DNA of 64,000 bases from Liberiplasma sp046541015 (GCA_046541015.1 JBKHEA010000001.1:62001-126000), one strand, 5' to 3'; positions 32,436-42,188 are shown, counted from the stretch's first letter. The notes: generated by a model not told the origin, from the sequence alone. Numbers and translations: made by a program.

Positions 32436-34739
32436 ATGCTATCACTAAAACATATCACAAAAAAATATGAAATCGGCACTTTTAAACAAACGGCATTAGA
32501 TGATTTAAGTTTGGATTTTAGAGAAAAAGAGTTTGTTTGTATTTTAGGACCTTCTGGGTCTGGAAAAACAACCCTTTTAAATATTGTCGGAGGTCTAGAC
32601 CGTTATGATAGCGGTAAGATTTTTATCAATGGTAAATCAACAGAAAACTTCACCGATAAGCAATGGGATAGTTACCGTAATCATGCGATTGGTTTTGTCT
32701 TTCAAAACTATAATTTAATCACACACATTTCAGTATTAGAAAATGTCGAAATCGGTATGACGCTTAGTGGCTTAAGTCCACAAGAAAGAAAAGATAGAGC
32801 CATAGAAGTTTTAACAAGGGTTGGGTTAATCGATCATATTCATAAAAAACCAAACTTACTATCTGGTGGTCAGATGCAGCGTGTTGCGATTGCGAGAGCT
32901 TTAGCGAATGATCCTGATATCATTTTAGCCGATGAACCTACAGGCGCAATCGATTCAGAAACATCACGTCAAATCATGACCTTAATAAAAGAGATATCTA
33001 AAGATAAACTAGTCATTATGGTAACGCATGATGAAGCCATCGCTAAAGCTTATGCTAACCGTATTATCTCTTTAAAAGATGGTCGAGTCATTAACGACAC
33101 CATGGCCTTTACCGATACATTAGATGACGAAGGTACCTTAAAATTCAAACAAACATCAATGCGTTTTAAACAAGCTTTAAAACTATCGTTTAATAATCTA
33201 AAAACTAAAGTATTTAGAACCTTTACCACTGCGTTTGCTGGCAGTATTGGTATTATTGGGATTGCGCTAGTTTTAGCGCTTGCTAATGGTTTGAATTCTG
33301 AAATCGATCGATTAGAAACCTCTACATTAGCTCAATTTCCAATCCAAATTGATGAAATTGCATTTAACTTAGAAGCTGCCCAACAAGCTGGCCCGCCAGG
33401 GACAAATAACGAAGATGAAGGGTTTGACGCTTTCCCTGATATTGATTATATCATTCCTTATGAACGTTCATTATCACCTGTTCAAACGTTTAACGTCATT
33501 ACTGATGAATATATTAGTTATGTCAATGATTTAGATCCTGCATTATATAACGATATCGGTATCACAAGACGTGTAAACATGATTTTGTTTAGTGAATCAG
33601 CTAGCGATATTGTCTTTAGATTAAATCCAGGCGCTATCAACTTTGAACCGACAATTAATAATGAAGATTTCTTTGATGAAAGTTATGATTTACTTGAAGG
33701 TAGTGCGCCAACTAATGAAACAGAACTTCTAGTAGTTGTTGATGAGTTTAACCGTTTAAACATCAATTTAATTAGTGAGTTAGGTTTTGATACTAATACC
33801 GAAACGATTGCCTATGATGATTTTATAGGGAAAACCTTTAAAGTCTTTTATTTAGACGAATTTTACAGTGAAAATGAAAGTACCAATCTTTTTGAACCAA
33901 CAAGAGAATCCGGTTATCGAGATTTATATGAAAGTAGTGCTGGTATAACCTTAACCATTACAGGCATTGCCCGTGTAAAAGAAGATGCTCCAACAAGTTT
34001 TTTAGGAAGTGGTCTTAAATATCATCAAGATTTAGAAGAACTATACATAAACGATGCGCAAAATAGTACCTTTGGTACAGCTCAATTAAACTCTGATACG
34101 GATATCATCACAGGGACTATGTTAACCAATCAAGTTAAAAGCAACTTATTAAAAACTTATGGGGTTGATAGTACGCCATCCCAAATTAGAATTTATCCAG
34201 TAGATTTTGAAGCGAAAAATGCGATTACCGATTATTTAGATGATTACAACGATTCCGTTAGTGAAGATGATCAAATTGTCTATACTGATTTAGCTTCTAT
34301 CATTACAACCCTAACGAGTGACATTATCGATGGTGTAAGTTATGTTTTAATCGCATTTAGTGCAATATCTTTATTTGTTTCTAGTATTATGATAGGCATC
34401 ATAACTTATGTTAGTGTTTTAGAACGAACTAAAGAAATTGGTATCTTAAGAAGCTTAGGTGCAAGAAAGAAAGATATTTCTCGAGTCTTTAACGCTGAAA
34501 CAACGATCATAGGCTTTGCGGCTGGTACGATTGGTGTTATAGCTGCATTCTTACTTACTTTCCCAATTAATATTATTATTGAAAGCCTCATTGATGATAT
34601 TAGTGGCCTAGCTAGTTTACGATTTGATCATGCCTTGGTTTTAATTATTATTAGTGTGATATTAACCTTCATATCTGGACTTATTCCAGCACGTATCGCA
34701 TCTAAAAAAGATCCTGTTGTTGCCTTAAGAGTCGATTAA
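32436..34739 (+). CDS. MacB-type ABC transporter, ATPase-permease fusion
   Basis: 767 residues. An ABC ATPase (about 1-225) has Walker A 'GPSGSGKTT', signature 'LSGGQMQR' and Walker B 'IILADEPT'; a helix follows at about 270-290, then a large extracellular domain (about 295-630), and three C-terminal helices of an FtsX/MacB permease ('SVLERTKEIGILRSLGARKKDISRVF'). MacB-type systems move substrates or signals at the outer face by mechanotransmission rather than through a channel. Export of peptides or lipoproteins, or drug resistance, are the usual roles; none is shown here. No MacA-type adaptor is adjacent. Confidence 0.88.
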   Translation: MLSLKHITKKYEIGTFKQTALDDLSLDFREKEFVCILGPSGSGKTTLLNIVGGLDRYDSGKIFINGKSTENFTDKQWDSYRNHAIGFVFQNYNLITHISVLENVEIGMTLSGLSPQERKDRAIEVLTRVGLIDHIHKKPNLLSGGQMQRVAIARALANDPDIILADEPTGAIDSETSRQIMTLIKEISKDKLVIMVTHDEAIAKAYANRIISLKDGRVINDTMAFTDTLDDEGTLKFKQTSMRFKQALKLSFNNLKTKVFRTFTTAFAGSIGIIGIALVLALANGLNSEIDRLETSTLAQFPIQIDEIAFNLEAAQQAGPPGTNNEDEGFDAFPDIDYIIPYERSLSPVQTFNVITDEYISYVNDLDPALYNDIGITRRVNMILFSESASDIVFRLNPGAINFEPTINNEDFFDESYDLLEGSAPTNETELLVVVDEFNRLNINLISELGFDTNTETIAYDDFIGKTFKVFYLDEFYSENESTNLFEPTRESGYRDLYESSAGITLTITGIARVKEDAPTSFLGSGLKYHQDLEELYINDAQNSTFGTAQLNSDTDIITGTMLTNQVKSNLLKTYGVDSTPSQIRIYPVDFEAKNAITDYLDDYNDSVSEDDQIVYTDLASIITTLTSDIIDGVSYVLIAFSAISLFVSSIMIGIITYVSVLERTKEIGILRSLGARKKDISRVFNAETTIIGFAAGTIGVIAAFLLTFPINIIIESLIDDISGLASLRFDHALVLIIISVILTFISGLIPARIASKKDPVVALRVD

Positions 34740-34745
34740 AAAAAT

Positions 34746-34770
34746 AAAAACGGTGCTAGCACCGTTTTTT
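34746..34770. terminator. Bidirectional terminator between converging genes
   Basis: AAAAACGGTGC-TA-GCACCGTTTTT is a perfect palindrome with T-runs on both strands. It serves the ABC exporter gene and the fasciclin lipoprotein gene. Confidence 0.9.
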
Positions 34771-35965
34771 AATTGTAAACGTCTTCTAATGATGGGGGTA
34801 CAAGTACTCGATCAATTTCGTGGATAATACCAAATCCCTCAAAGATCTCAGTAGAAATAATTTCTGCGTTATTTATATTTAGAATATTATCATTCACCTC
34901 AATGGCTAAAGTTTCACCATTTAAAGCTTCAATCGTAGTTGGTGCACTTTCAAATAAAGTGCTTGCATAATATTCACCCACCACCATGTGGTAAGTTAGT
35001 AAGGCTGGAAAATCCTCAGAAGCAATAAAGGTCTCTAAATCCATGCCTTGAGTAATCGCAAACGCAGTGAGTGCTGCTTCACTTGGAATGAAGACGGTTA
35101 TTTCAACATTACCTGCAAGTAAATCAGGAATGCTTATCGATGCTGATAGAATTTCTAAAATTTCATTTAATAACTCTTCATCGATTAAATCTGTCAATGT
35201 ATCTTCAACACTAGATGGTGGAAATAATACTTGATCTATTTCATGGAGAACGCCATTATTAAGCGATTCATTACTATTTGTCACCCTAGTTACTTGATTG
35301 ATTGTAATGTGGGGTCCATCAAGACTAAAACTTAACGCTTCTCCGGTTAGGGTATTAATCGTTCCTGGCATTTGCAAGATGAGTTCGTTTCGATCATAGC
35401 GTGTATTTAAAATATGGTAATTTAAGATGTTACTTAAATCATCACGAAGTAAAAAATCTTCTTTGGTTGTTTCTAATAACTCAAATAACTCTAAGAAAGC
35501 TTCATCTGATGGCGCAAACACTGTAAATGGACCATCAAGAGTTAAAATCTCACTGACTTGAGCGTTTAACAATGCTTCATGAAAAATTGTGTGGGTATCA
35601 CTTGCGGCGATATAATCAAGCACGGTGCTATTAACGATTTCAAGTGTAACACTTAAATCAATCGAATCGGGTAAACTCACATTGTCTTTTAAAATGGGTT
35701 CAGGATTTAAAGTATACGTCCCACTAACCGATGGATCAACCAAGCTTAATGCATCGTCCCAATTTAAGGTAATTTCAGTAAATAAGCCGTTTTCCAGTTC
35801 TGCACGAACGGTTTGGGGTAACGCTAACGACTCTAAATCTGAGCCTAATATTAAAGTGTATTCACCTAAATCATCAACTGAAACAATTTCATAATCATCC
35901 GTTTGACATGATGTTAAGGTAAATAACCCAATGAATAACAAACTAAATAAGAATATCTTTTTCAT
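34769..35965 (-). CDS. Fasciclin-domain lipoprotein (two FAS1 domains)
   Basis: About 398 residues. The signal ends in lipobox 'LFTLTSCQ', so it is a surface lipoprotein. An Ig-like domain (about 30-115, 'LPQTVRAELENG...GTYTL') precedes two FAS1 domains: about 115-250 ('TIFHEALLNAQVSEIL', 'FTVFAPSDEAFLEL', 'LNNGVLHEIDQVLFPP') and about 255-398 ('TVFIPSEAALTAF', 'GIIHEIDRVLVPP'). FAS1 domains usually mediate adhesion. It overlaps the MarR gene by a few bases and seems co-transcribed with the quinone-response pair. Either of two adjacent ATGs could be the start. Confidence 0.9.
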   Translation of the reverse strand: MKKIFLFSLLFIGLFTLTSCQTDDYEIVSVDDLGEYTLILGSDLESLALPQTVRAELENGLFTEITLNWDDALSLVDPSVSGTYTLNPEPILKDNVSLPDSIDLSVTLEIVNSTVLDYIAASDTHTIFHEALLNAQVSEILTLDGPFTVFAPSDEAFLELFELLETTKEDFLLRDDLSNILNYHILNTRYDRNELILQMPGTINTLTGEALSFSLDGPHITINQVTRVTNSNESLNNGVLHEIDQVLFPPSSVEDTLTDLIDEELLNEILEILSASISIPDLLAGNVEITVFIPSEAALTAFAITQGMDLETFIASEDFPALLTYHMVVGEYYASTLFESAPTTIEALNGETLAIEVNDNILNINNAEIISTEIFEGFGIIHEIDRVLVPPSLEDVYN

Positions 35966-36384
35966 CATGCTTCCCCTTTCTTACCAATAACTTTTAAGTA
36001 CGCTTGTAGGCTTTCTTCTTCATCTAAAGTTAAACTATTTAAGATTGAACGCAATTTATTTTGATGCTTGGGGTAAACTTCATCCATAAGTTTTTTTCCA
36101 AGCGGCATAAGGTCAATGATAAACTTTCGTTTATCTTTTTTTGTGGCAGTTTTAGAAATATATGCTTTTTTTAAAAGGGTTTCAATAACATAACTCATAC
36201 TTGAATTTGCAATTAACACCTTTTTTGTAATCTCTTTAATACTTAAGGGACCTTTATGATAAATCGCTTCTAAAACACCAAATTCTGTTGGATTAAGCCC
36301 ATACTTTTTTATATCATTTTTGATTAAATTTTCAAGAGATTTTTGAGCTCTAAATAAAATAGTAATCGTTTTTAATGATTCCAT
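35965..36384 (-). CDS. MarR-family transcriptional regulator, MhqR-like
   Basis: 139 residues with a winged helix: 'GPLSIKEITKKVLIANSSMSYVIETLLKKAYI' as recognition region and 'KDKRKFIIDLMPLGKKLMDEVY' as wing and dimer helix. MarR repressors are dimers that leave DNA when bound by phenolics or quinones, or when oxidised. The adjacent VOC dioxygenase and the TTCGAATTCGAA box upstream point to a homologue of Bacillus MhqR, whose reported operator has the same CGAATTCG core. The start overlaps the dioxygenase stop (TGATG). Confidence 0.85.
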   Translation of the reverse strand: MESLKTITILFRAQKSLENLIKNDIKKYGLNPTEFGVLEAIYHKGPLSIKEITKKVLIANSSMSYVIETLLKKAYISKTATKKDKRKFIIDLMPLGKKLMDEVYPKHQNKLRSILNSLTLDEEESLQAYLKVIGKKGEA

Positions 36385-37370
36385 CAATAATATTCCTTTT
36401 TAAATGTTTTATTGCTTCTAACGGTATCGAATAAAGTTAACTGGTTTTCAACATAGGTTCTTTGATTTCTAAATCTTGGTGGTAACGCGAGGGTTTCACC
36501 TAAATGTTCTAAATCTTCTTCATCGTCAATAAAGCCAGGGCCTTCAGTCGCAAACTCAAATAATATGTACGGATATAATCTTGTATATAAACTTTTGAAA
36601 TAAAATCGATCAACATACCCTGAATGTCTTGCGTTTAACTTGTTTAGGTGTTTAATCCATAAATCTAATGCTTCTTTATCCTCAATTCTAAAGGCAACAT
36701 GATGGACGCCTCCATAGCCTTGGAATGCTTGATGCATCATGGGTTGATAATCAACAATGACACTAGCACCATTTCCACCTTCACCCATTTCGTATAGCGA
36801 ATAGTGCTCATCTTTAGAAACAAATCGCATCTGCATAAATTCTGTTAGAACTTTATCCATTCTTTTTATGTCATCTACCCTAAAAAATATCGGTCCTAAA
36901 CCTGTAATCGCAAACTCATTAGGCACGGGTCCTTTTTCCCAAGGATTGCCACTTTTTACACCTTTTACGCCTTCATCGGAAAATAAAGCATATTCTTGTT
37001 GGTCAAAATCATAAAAATAAATTAGTTTTCTTCCAAATAATGTTTTAATCCCTTCATGGCGAACCTTATAGTGGTTAAAGCGTTTAACCCAATACTCTAA
37101 CGCTAAATCATCAGGGACTCTAAACCCCGTTTTAGCAATTTCATTGGTCCCTTTTAATGCTTTATTAGAATCTTTAAATTCAAAAAATGTCATATCTGTT
37201 CCAGCATTACCTTCATTGTCAGCAAAAAATAAATGATACGCACTAGGATCATCTTGATTAATCGTTTTTTTGACCAATCTTAAACTTAGTATATTTGTGA
37301 AAAAATCATAAATTTTTTCTGCATTCGATGTCATTGCTGTTACGTGATGTATTCCTTTTAATGGTTGCAT
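36384..37370 (-). CDS. Ring-cleaving dioxygenase of the VOC superfamily, MhqA/MhqO-like
   Basis: 328 residues with two glyoxalase/VOC modules: an N-terminal one ('GIHHVTAMTSNAEKIYDFF' and 'LRLVKKTINQDDPSAYHLFF') and a second ('ITGLGPIFFRVDDIKRMD', 'YGGVHHVAFRIEDKEAL'). The His/His/Glu metal ligands lie in these. MhqA/MhqO enzymes degrade hydroquinones and give tolerance of quinone stress in Bacillus. The start at 37370 follows GAGGAG by 7 bases; the longer frame starts within the promoter. It is first in a three-gene operon with the MarR regulator and the fasciclin lipoprotein. Confidence 0.87.
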   Translation of the reverse strand: MQPLKGIHHVTAMTSNAEKIYDFFTNILSLRLVKKTINQDDPSAYHLFFADNEGNAGTDMTFFEFKDSNKALKGTNEIAKTGFRVPDDLALEYWVKRFNHYKVRHEGIKTLFGRKLIYFYDFDQQEYALFSDEGVKGVKSGNPWEKGPVPNEFAITGLGPIFFRVDDIKRMDKVLTEFMQMRFVSKDEHYSLYEMGEGGNGASVIVDYQPMMHQAFQGYGGVHHVAFRIEDKEALDLWIKHLNKLNARHSGYVDRFYFKSLYTRLYPYILFEFATEGPGFIDDEEDLEHLGETLALPPRFRNQRTYVENQLTLFDTVRSNKTFKKEYY

Positions 37371-37389
37371 AATATCACTCCTCATACGC

Positions 37390-37418
37390 ATTATAGTTCG
37401 AATTCGAAATATTTACAA
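37390..37418 (-). promoter_or_regulatory. MhqR-like operon promoter with palindromic operator in its spacer
   Basis: TTGTAA and TATAAT (37390-37395) are 17 bp apart on the minus strand. The spacer contains TTCGAATTCGAA (37397-37408), a perfect 12-bp palindrome. Its core matches the reported Bacillus MhqR operator (ATCTCGAATTCGAGAT). Binding would occlude RNA polymerase, giving autorepression. Confidence 0.72.
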
Positions 37419-37431
37419 ATCTTATGCTCAA

Positions 37432-37457
37432 AATAAAAACCCAGCCTTAACTGGGTT
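37432..37457 (-). terminator. Terminator of the Mrp operon
   Basis: The stem AACCCAG / CTGGGTT with a 6-base loop is followed on the minus strand by TTTATTTTG. It overlaps the end of the last Mrp-type gene. Confidence 0.8.
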
Positions 37458-39597
37458 AGATGAGTTGCATAACAAGCATAAAGATTAACACGCCTGTAAT
37501 AAATATAGTATAGATAAAGGCATCACTTTTAATCATCCTTTTTTCGTACCGTACGTTAAAGACATTAGCCATAATAACAAAACGCTCTAAAAAGCCAATA
37601 TCCTTATTTTTCTTAACTTCTAATAATCTCAACGTATCTTCATTCAAAGGACATTGATCACCATACATTAACCTACAAGCATGTTTGATGACCAAGTTCA
37701 TTGGATAAAAGACTAAATACTCTAAACTAAGCCAGTATGGAAGTTTAAGATGGAATAAATGAAATTTTGTACCTAATAGAAAAATCATTGCACCAAGACT
37801 AATAACAATAACCATGATGGTTAAATCGCCACTCGTGAAAAAGATGAGTCCTTCAATATAATGATGAACAAACTCAGGATCATAAGTGATTTGACTTAAA
37901 TTAGGTAATATAAAAGCTTCAATCATAAAACGCGGGTTTAATCCAATCAATATTATAACTACTGCAATAACTGCCATAGAAGTATCAAGGTTAGTGTATT
38001 CTGGTTTAATCGATTCATATTTTTTATCCATTTTACCTAAGAATATATAATAGAAAAATTTAATAAAACTTGCGACGGTTCCAGCCCCAATGACCATAAA
38101 TATAAGCTCAGCATAATAAAACATACTACTGCCGTACTCATGGGCTTCAACAATCCCATGATGTAAAACAGACTTAGAAATAAACCCATTAAACAACGGC
38201 ATACCGGCAATACCAAGTGAAGCTATAAGGGCAACAGTAGCTGTTAATGGTAATTTCCGCCAAAGGCCACCTAATTTATACATGTCAAGTTCATGGGTAT
38301 GATAATAAACCACCCCAGCAACCATAAAGAGTAACGATTTAAATAACGCATGATTAATAATATGGTAAAGCGCGCCAGTATAACCCATAGCGCCTTTATA
38401 ACCTAAATACATCGCAACGCCAATACCCATGACAATATAACCCATTTGACTAATGGAATGATACGCTAACATCCTTTTAATATTGGATTGTTGAAGGGCA
38501 AAGAAGACCCCAATGCTCATCGTTATAATGCCAAGCCAAATCATGCCACTTCCAATCGTTTTCGTTGTCAGCCATATTGGATCTTGATAACTATCGACAT
38601 CAGCTGCAAGGGGGAAATAGTAACTTAGGGCAACACGTAAAATCCCATATGCACCTAGCTTAATCATAATCCCACTTAATAAAGCACTTGCAGGAGTTGG
38701 GGCAACTGGATGGGCTCTTGGTAACCAAACATGAACTGGTGCCATTCCCGCTTTAATCCCAAAACCAAAAATTAAAAAGCTTATAATGACATATTTAACA
38801 TTCCCTGCACCATCTAATGCATTAATGGCACTTGTAAATGATAAATCACCAACATTTGCATAAAGTAACATAAGCGCAATCAAAATGGAAAATCCACCTA
38901 AAATACCCATGAAAATATAATTATACCCAGCATGATACGATTCTTCTTTTTGACCATGAATAACAAGCATATAACTCGCAAAAGTCATAACCTCAAAAAA
39001 CAAGAATAACGTCAATAAATCCCCTGCAACAAGCGTTCCAAGTACTGCACTATAAGTTATCCCCATAAAGAAGAAAAAGCGCGTACAATGCAGTTCTCGC
39101 ATCATGTATTCATGAGCATAAATCATAACTAAAAACCAAATCATTGTAGTTAAAATAAGCATCGTAAAACTTAACATATCTACCCTAAAACTTAAGCCGA
39201 GGCCTAAAAATCCGGGAATTTCAAATAATCTTCCACCTTCTAATGCCCCTTGATAAGTAAAAAGCGTTAACAACATCGTTAATAAAGCCATTGATATCAC
39301 GATAATATCTCGACTAAAACATGACTTTCTTCCTAAATAAATCATAACAATCGATCCAAACAGCGGCAATAAAACAATAATCAAAGGTAAACTGTCTAAA
39401 TTATTAAAAAACGCTAAAAAGGTTTTAATAACACCTATATTAAGTATGCCATCTAAGAAACTAAGATTACCCGATATAGAGGCGATAAATAGTGAAAAAA
39501 TCAAAAAAGCAATTAAGACTAATATACTTGATTGAACGGTAAAATCACCGAAAAATGTTTTTCGTTTAGGGATAAATGTTTTTTCATTTTTTTTCAT
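37456..39597 (-). CDS. NuoL/MrpA-type proton-conducting antiporter subunit
   Basis: 713 residues with about 16-18 helices. The antiporter core has the conserved acid 'LFLFFEVMTFASYML' and the lysine-bearing 'FGIKAGMAPVHVWLPRAHPVAPTPASALLSG', plus 'QSNIKRMLAYHSISQMGYI'. These match MrpA/MrpD and NuoL/M/N proton pumps. The C-terminal extension (about 610-713) has further helices and the polar stretch 'YGDQCPLNEDTLRLLEVKK'. The MrpA C-terminal domains normally fused to such a protein are encoded here by separate genes (41892-42424). It lies 14 bases after mrpD and closes the operon. Confidence 0.88.
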   Translation of the reverse strand: MKKNEKTFIPKRKTFFGDFTVQSSILVLIAFLIFSLFIASISGNLSFLDGILNIGVIKTFLAFFNNLDSLPLIIVLLPLFGSIVMIYLGRKSCFSRDIIVISMALLTMLLTLFTYQGALEGGRLFEIPGFLGLGLSFRVDMLSFTMLILTTMIWFLVMIYAHEYMMRELHCTRFFFFMGITYSAVLGTLVAGDLLTLFLFFEVMTFASYMLVIHGQKEESYHAGYNYIFMGILGGFSILIALMLLYANVGDLSFTSAINALDGAGNVKYVIISFLIFGFGIKAGMAPVHVWLPRAHPVAPTPASALLSGIMIKLGAYGILRVALSYYFPLAADVDSYQDPIWLTTKTIGSGMIWLGIITMSIGVFFALQQSNIKRMLAYHSISQMGYIVMGIGVAMYLGYKGAMGYTGALYHIINHALFKSLLFMVAGVVYYHTHELDMYKLGGLWRKLPLTATVALIASLGIAGMPLFNGFISKSVLHHGIVEAHEYGSSMFYYAELIFMVIGAGTVASFIKFFYYIFLGKMDKKYESIKPEYTNLDTSMAVIAVVIILIGLNPRFMIEAFILPNLSQITYDPEFVHHYIEGLIFFTSGDLTIMVIVISLGAMIFLLGTKFHLFHLKLPYWLSLEYLVFYPMNLVIKHACRLMYGDQCPLNEDTLRLLEVKKNKDIGFLERFVIMANVFNVRYEKRMIKSDAFIYTIFITGVLIFMLVMQLI

Positions 39598-39610
39598 GAT
39601 TAAACACCTC

Positions 39611-41092
39611 CTACATTAAACTTAAAGCCGCAGCTTCAAGTAATCCTAGCACAAGATTTGGGAAAATACCAATCAATAAAATCAATACCCCAAGCAATAA
39701 GATTGGGAAAATCATAGTCTTAGGTAAGCTTTCTTTATGCATTGTAGTAAGCCCTTCTTTACTTTCTTTTAAGAAGGCTTGAATGAGTATTGGTAAATAG
39801 TATAGTGCATTTAAAAATCCACTCACAATAATCACAGCGATTAAGATGCCTTTAGAGGCATCAAGAGCGGCTATACTTAAGTTAAATTTTGAAATAAAGC
39901 CTGAAGTAAGCGGTATTCCAATCATCCCAAGCGCTGCAACACTAAACACAAGCATACTCATAGGCATCGAATAAGCAATCCCATCAAAGTCATTTACTCG
40001 ACGTGTTTTTTTGTGATAAACAATCGCACCAACACTTAAGAATAAGGCAGCTTTCATTAATCCATGCGATAAGATATGATAAAACGCAGCTTGTAAGCCA
40101 AGCATACTCATCAAGCTAACGCCTAAAATAATATAACCAACTTGGGCAACACTAGAATATCCTAACATGCGTTTAATATCTTTTTGTGCCATCGCAAAGA
40201 CGCTTCCCATAATCATACCAATTCCAGCGACAATGCTCAATATGATTGGGATATTTAAACTCTCTAAAATATCAACACCAAAGACTCTAAATAAAACTTT
40301 AACTAATACAATAATATAGACTTTTACAATAACCGCACTTAAGATAGCACTTGATGTGGATGGTGCGGTTGAATGCGCATCAGGCAACCATATATGGAAA
40401 GGAAAAATCGCAGCTTTAATCCCAATCCCAGTTAACATAAACCCAATCGCCATCGTAATGTTTGCTGGATATAACTCGAAACTATTTTGAACAATATCTG
40501 AGACCAGTTCGATATTGGTATATCCAGTAATCATATATAAAAGCGCAACACCAAATAAATAAGAAAGGGATCCCACTTCATTTAACATAACATATCTAAA
40601 TGATGCTGTATAATTTTCTTTTTTACGCTTAATAGAAATAATACTTACTGTAGTTATAGATAAAATTTCCATAAATACATATGTGTTAAATAAGTCATGC
40701 GTATAAATAATCCCAAAGACCGCAAAAAGTAATATAAATAATAATATGTAATAACGTCCATACTCGCGTTCGACAATGCCCTCAGTAGCATCACCTGTTG
40801 AATAGACATAGATTACTGTAACTAACGTTACAACAAATAATGTAAAAAAGGTTGAATAAGCATCAATCAATAACTCAATGCCTATAAATCGTTCATAATT
40901 TCCAAATCGATAATAAAAACTACCTTCGGTTTGAACATAATGAACTAATATAATTGAATTAATAATTACAATCAATAACGCTATAAAACTAAGGGTTGTT
41001 GTCAATGTAAAATTACGTTTTTTAAATAAAGGAATAATCAACGCCATGCCAATAAAGATAATTAAATTTATAATCGGTAACTGTTCAATCAT
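39611..41092 (-). CDS. mrpD: Na+/H+ antiporter subunit MrpD
   Basis: 493 residues with about 14 helices. The proton-path Glu is in 'YVFMEILSITTVSI' and the Lys in 'GIGIKAAIFPFHIWLPDAHSTAPSTSS'; 'QKDIKRMLGYSSVAQVGYI' is the signature after helix 8. MrpD is an essential subunit of the multi-gene cation/proton antiporter and is homologous to NuoM/N. It overlaps mrpC by eight bases. Confidence 0.94.
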   Translation of the reverse strand: MIEQLPIINLIIFIGMALIIPLFKKRNFTLTTTLSFIALLIVIINSIILVHYVQTEGSFYYRFGNYERFIGIELLIDAYSTFFTLFVVTLVTVIYVYSTGDATEGIVEREYGRYYILLFILLFAVFGIIYTHDLFNTYVFMEILSITTVSIISIKRKKENYTASFRYVMLNEVGSLSYLFGVALLYMITGYTNIELVSDIVQNSFELYPANITMAIGFMLTGIGIKAAIFPFHIWLPDAHSTAPSTSSAILSAVIVKVYIIVLVKVLFRVFGVDILESLNIPIILSIVAGIGMIMGSVFAMAQKDIKRMLGYSSVAQVGYIILGVSLMSMLGLQAAFYHILSHGLMKAALFLSVGAIVYHKKTRRVNDFDGIAYSMPMSMLVFSVAALGMIGIPLTSGFISKFNLSIAALDASKGILIAVIIVSGFLNALYYLPILIQAFLKESKEGLTTMHKESLPKTMIFPILLLGVLILLIGIFPNLVLGLLEAAALSLM

Positions 41093-41471
41093 GACGTTCC
41101 TCCTGATTCATTTTAGCTTGTATTTCTTCTTGATCAACGGTGCCATAAGTCTCATAAATTCTAATGATTAAACTTAAACTATATACCGTTAAAGAAACAA
41201 CGACGACAATACCTGTAAGAATTAAGACACTTGGAACAGGATTAATAAATTGGATGTCTGGATTTTCAATATCAATAATTGGAGCGCGACCACCTGTTAC
41301 ATTCCCAATCGCAACAAAAAACAAGAAGATGCCAGTTCCCATAATATTAAGTCCAATAACACGTTTAATTAAATTAGCATGCGTTACAACCGTGTGTAAC
41401 CCAATCACAAATAAAGCCATAGCTCCTAGGTAATTAATGTGCTCTATAATAACATTAAAGAACGCAATCAT
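41085..41471 (-). CDS. mrpC: Na+/H+ antiporter subunit MrpC
   Basis: 128 residues, NuoK-like with three helices: 'LGAMALFVIGLHTVVTHANLIKRVIGLNIMGTGIFLFFVAIG' is diagnostic. A charged C-terminal tail of about 20 residues is cytosolic. It overlaps mrpB by four bases and mrpD by eight, consistent with coupled production. Confidence 0.93.
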   Translation of the reverse strand: MIAFFNVIIEHINYLGAMALFVIGLHTVVTHANLIKRVIGLNIMGTGIFLFFVAIGNVTGGRAPIIDIENPDIQFINPVPSVLILTGIVVVVSLTVYSLSLIIRIYETYGTVDQEEIQAKMNQEERHD

Positions 41472-41908
41472 GCCTTTTCCCCCTCTTCTATTAAGATATG
41501 AAAAAGGGTAATAAAAGTAGATGCTACTTTAATGCCAATCCCTATCATTAAAAGTGGAATCATCCCACCACTAAATAGTGATCCTGCCTCTCCCTTAGGA
41601 AAGCCTGCTTCTATATTGGTTAAAAAACTTCCTGCAAAAATAATACCTAAGATACCTAAAAATAAGTAAAGTAAAATCCCACCACTTTCTGCGAATTCAC
41701 TCACACGGTGTGAGAACTTTTTATACGATTTTTCAATCCCAAATACTAAGGTATATAATACTAAACTTGTCCCAATAATGGATCCACCACTAAACCCACC
41801 ACCTGGTGAGATATGACCGTGTAAAATAATGAATACCCCATAAACTTGAACAAAAGGGATAATCAAACGTGTAATGGATTTTATGATAATATCATTCATG
41901 GTGTTCAC
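41468..41908 (-). CDS. mrpB: Na+/H+ antiporter subunit MrpB (MnhB domain)
   Basis: 146 residues with four helices and the family motif 'YGVFIILHGHISPGGGFSGGSI'. It overlaps the upstream small subunit by 17 bases and mrpC by four. It is homologous to MbhF of archaeal membrane-bound hydrogenases. Confidence 0.92.
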   Translation of the reverse strand: MNTMNDIIIKSITRLIIPFVQVYGVFIILHGHISPGGGFSGGSIIGTSLVLYTLVFGIEKSYKKFSHRVSEFAESGGILLYLFLGILGIIFAGSFLTNIEAGFPKGEAGSLFSGGMIPLLMIGIGIKVASTFITLFHILIEEGEKA

Positions 41909-42188
41909 CTTCTTTTTTAGGCGTTACTTTTAAAATCGATGCCACCGCAACGATAGAGGTAAATAAAACCATTGTCTCTCCTAAAGTATCAAACGCTCTA
42001 TAATCAGCAAGTACTGCTGAAACAATATTGATAACCCCTGTATCTTCAAGGGAGTGATCAATATAATAATTTGTCATATCGTTAAATGCAGGCGCACTGG
42101 TATCAAATTTAGAAGGCATTTGTATGATGTTATAGGAAAGCACAATAAAGAGTAAAATAAATAACATTTTAATCAATGATTTTTTCAT
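41892..42188 (-). CDS. MrpA C-terminal-domain-like subunit (MbhE-like)
   Basis: 98 residues with helices at both ends. The motif 'VINIVSAVLADYRAFDTLGETMVLFTSIVA' is that of the end of MrpA and of the free-standing MbhE subunit. Here, as in Mbh/Mbx modules, it is a separate gene. It overlaps mrpB and the DUF4040 gene. Confidence 0.85.
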   Translation of the reverse strand: MKKSLIKMLFILLFIVLSYNIIQMPSKFDTSAPAFNDMTNYYIDHSLEDTGVINIVSAVLADYRAFDTLGETMVLFTSIVAVASILKVTPKKEGEHHE

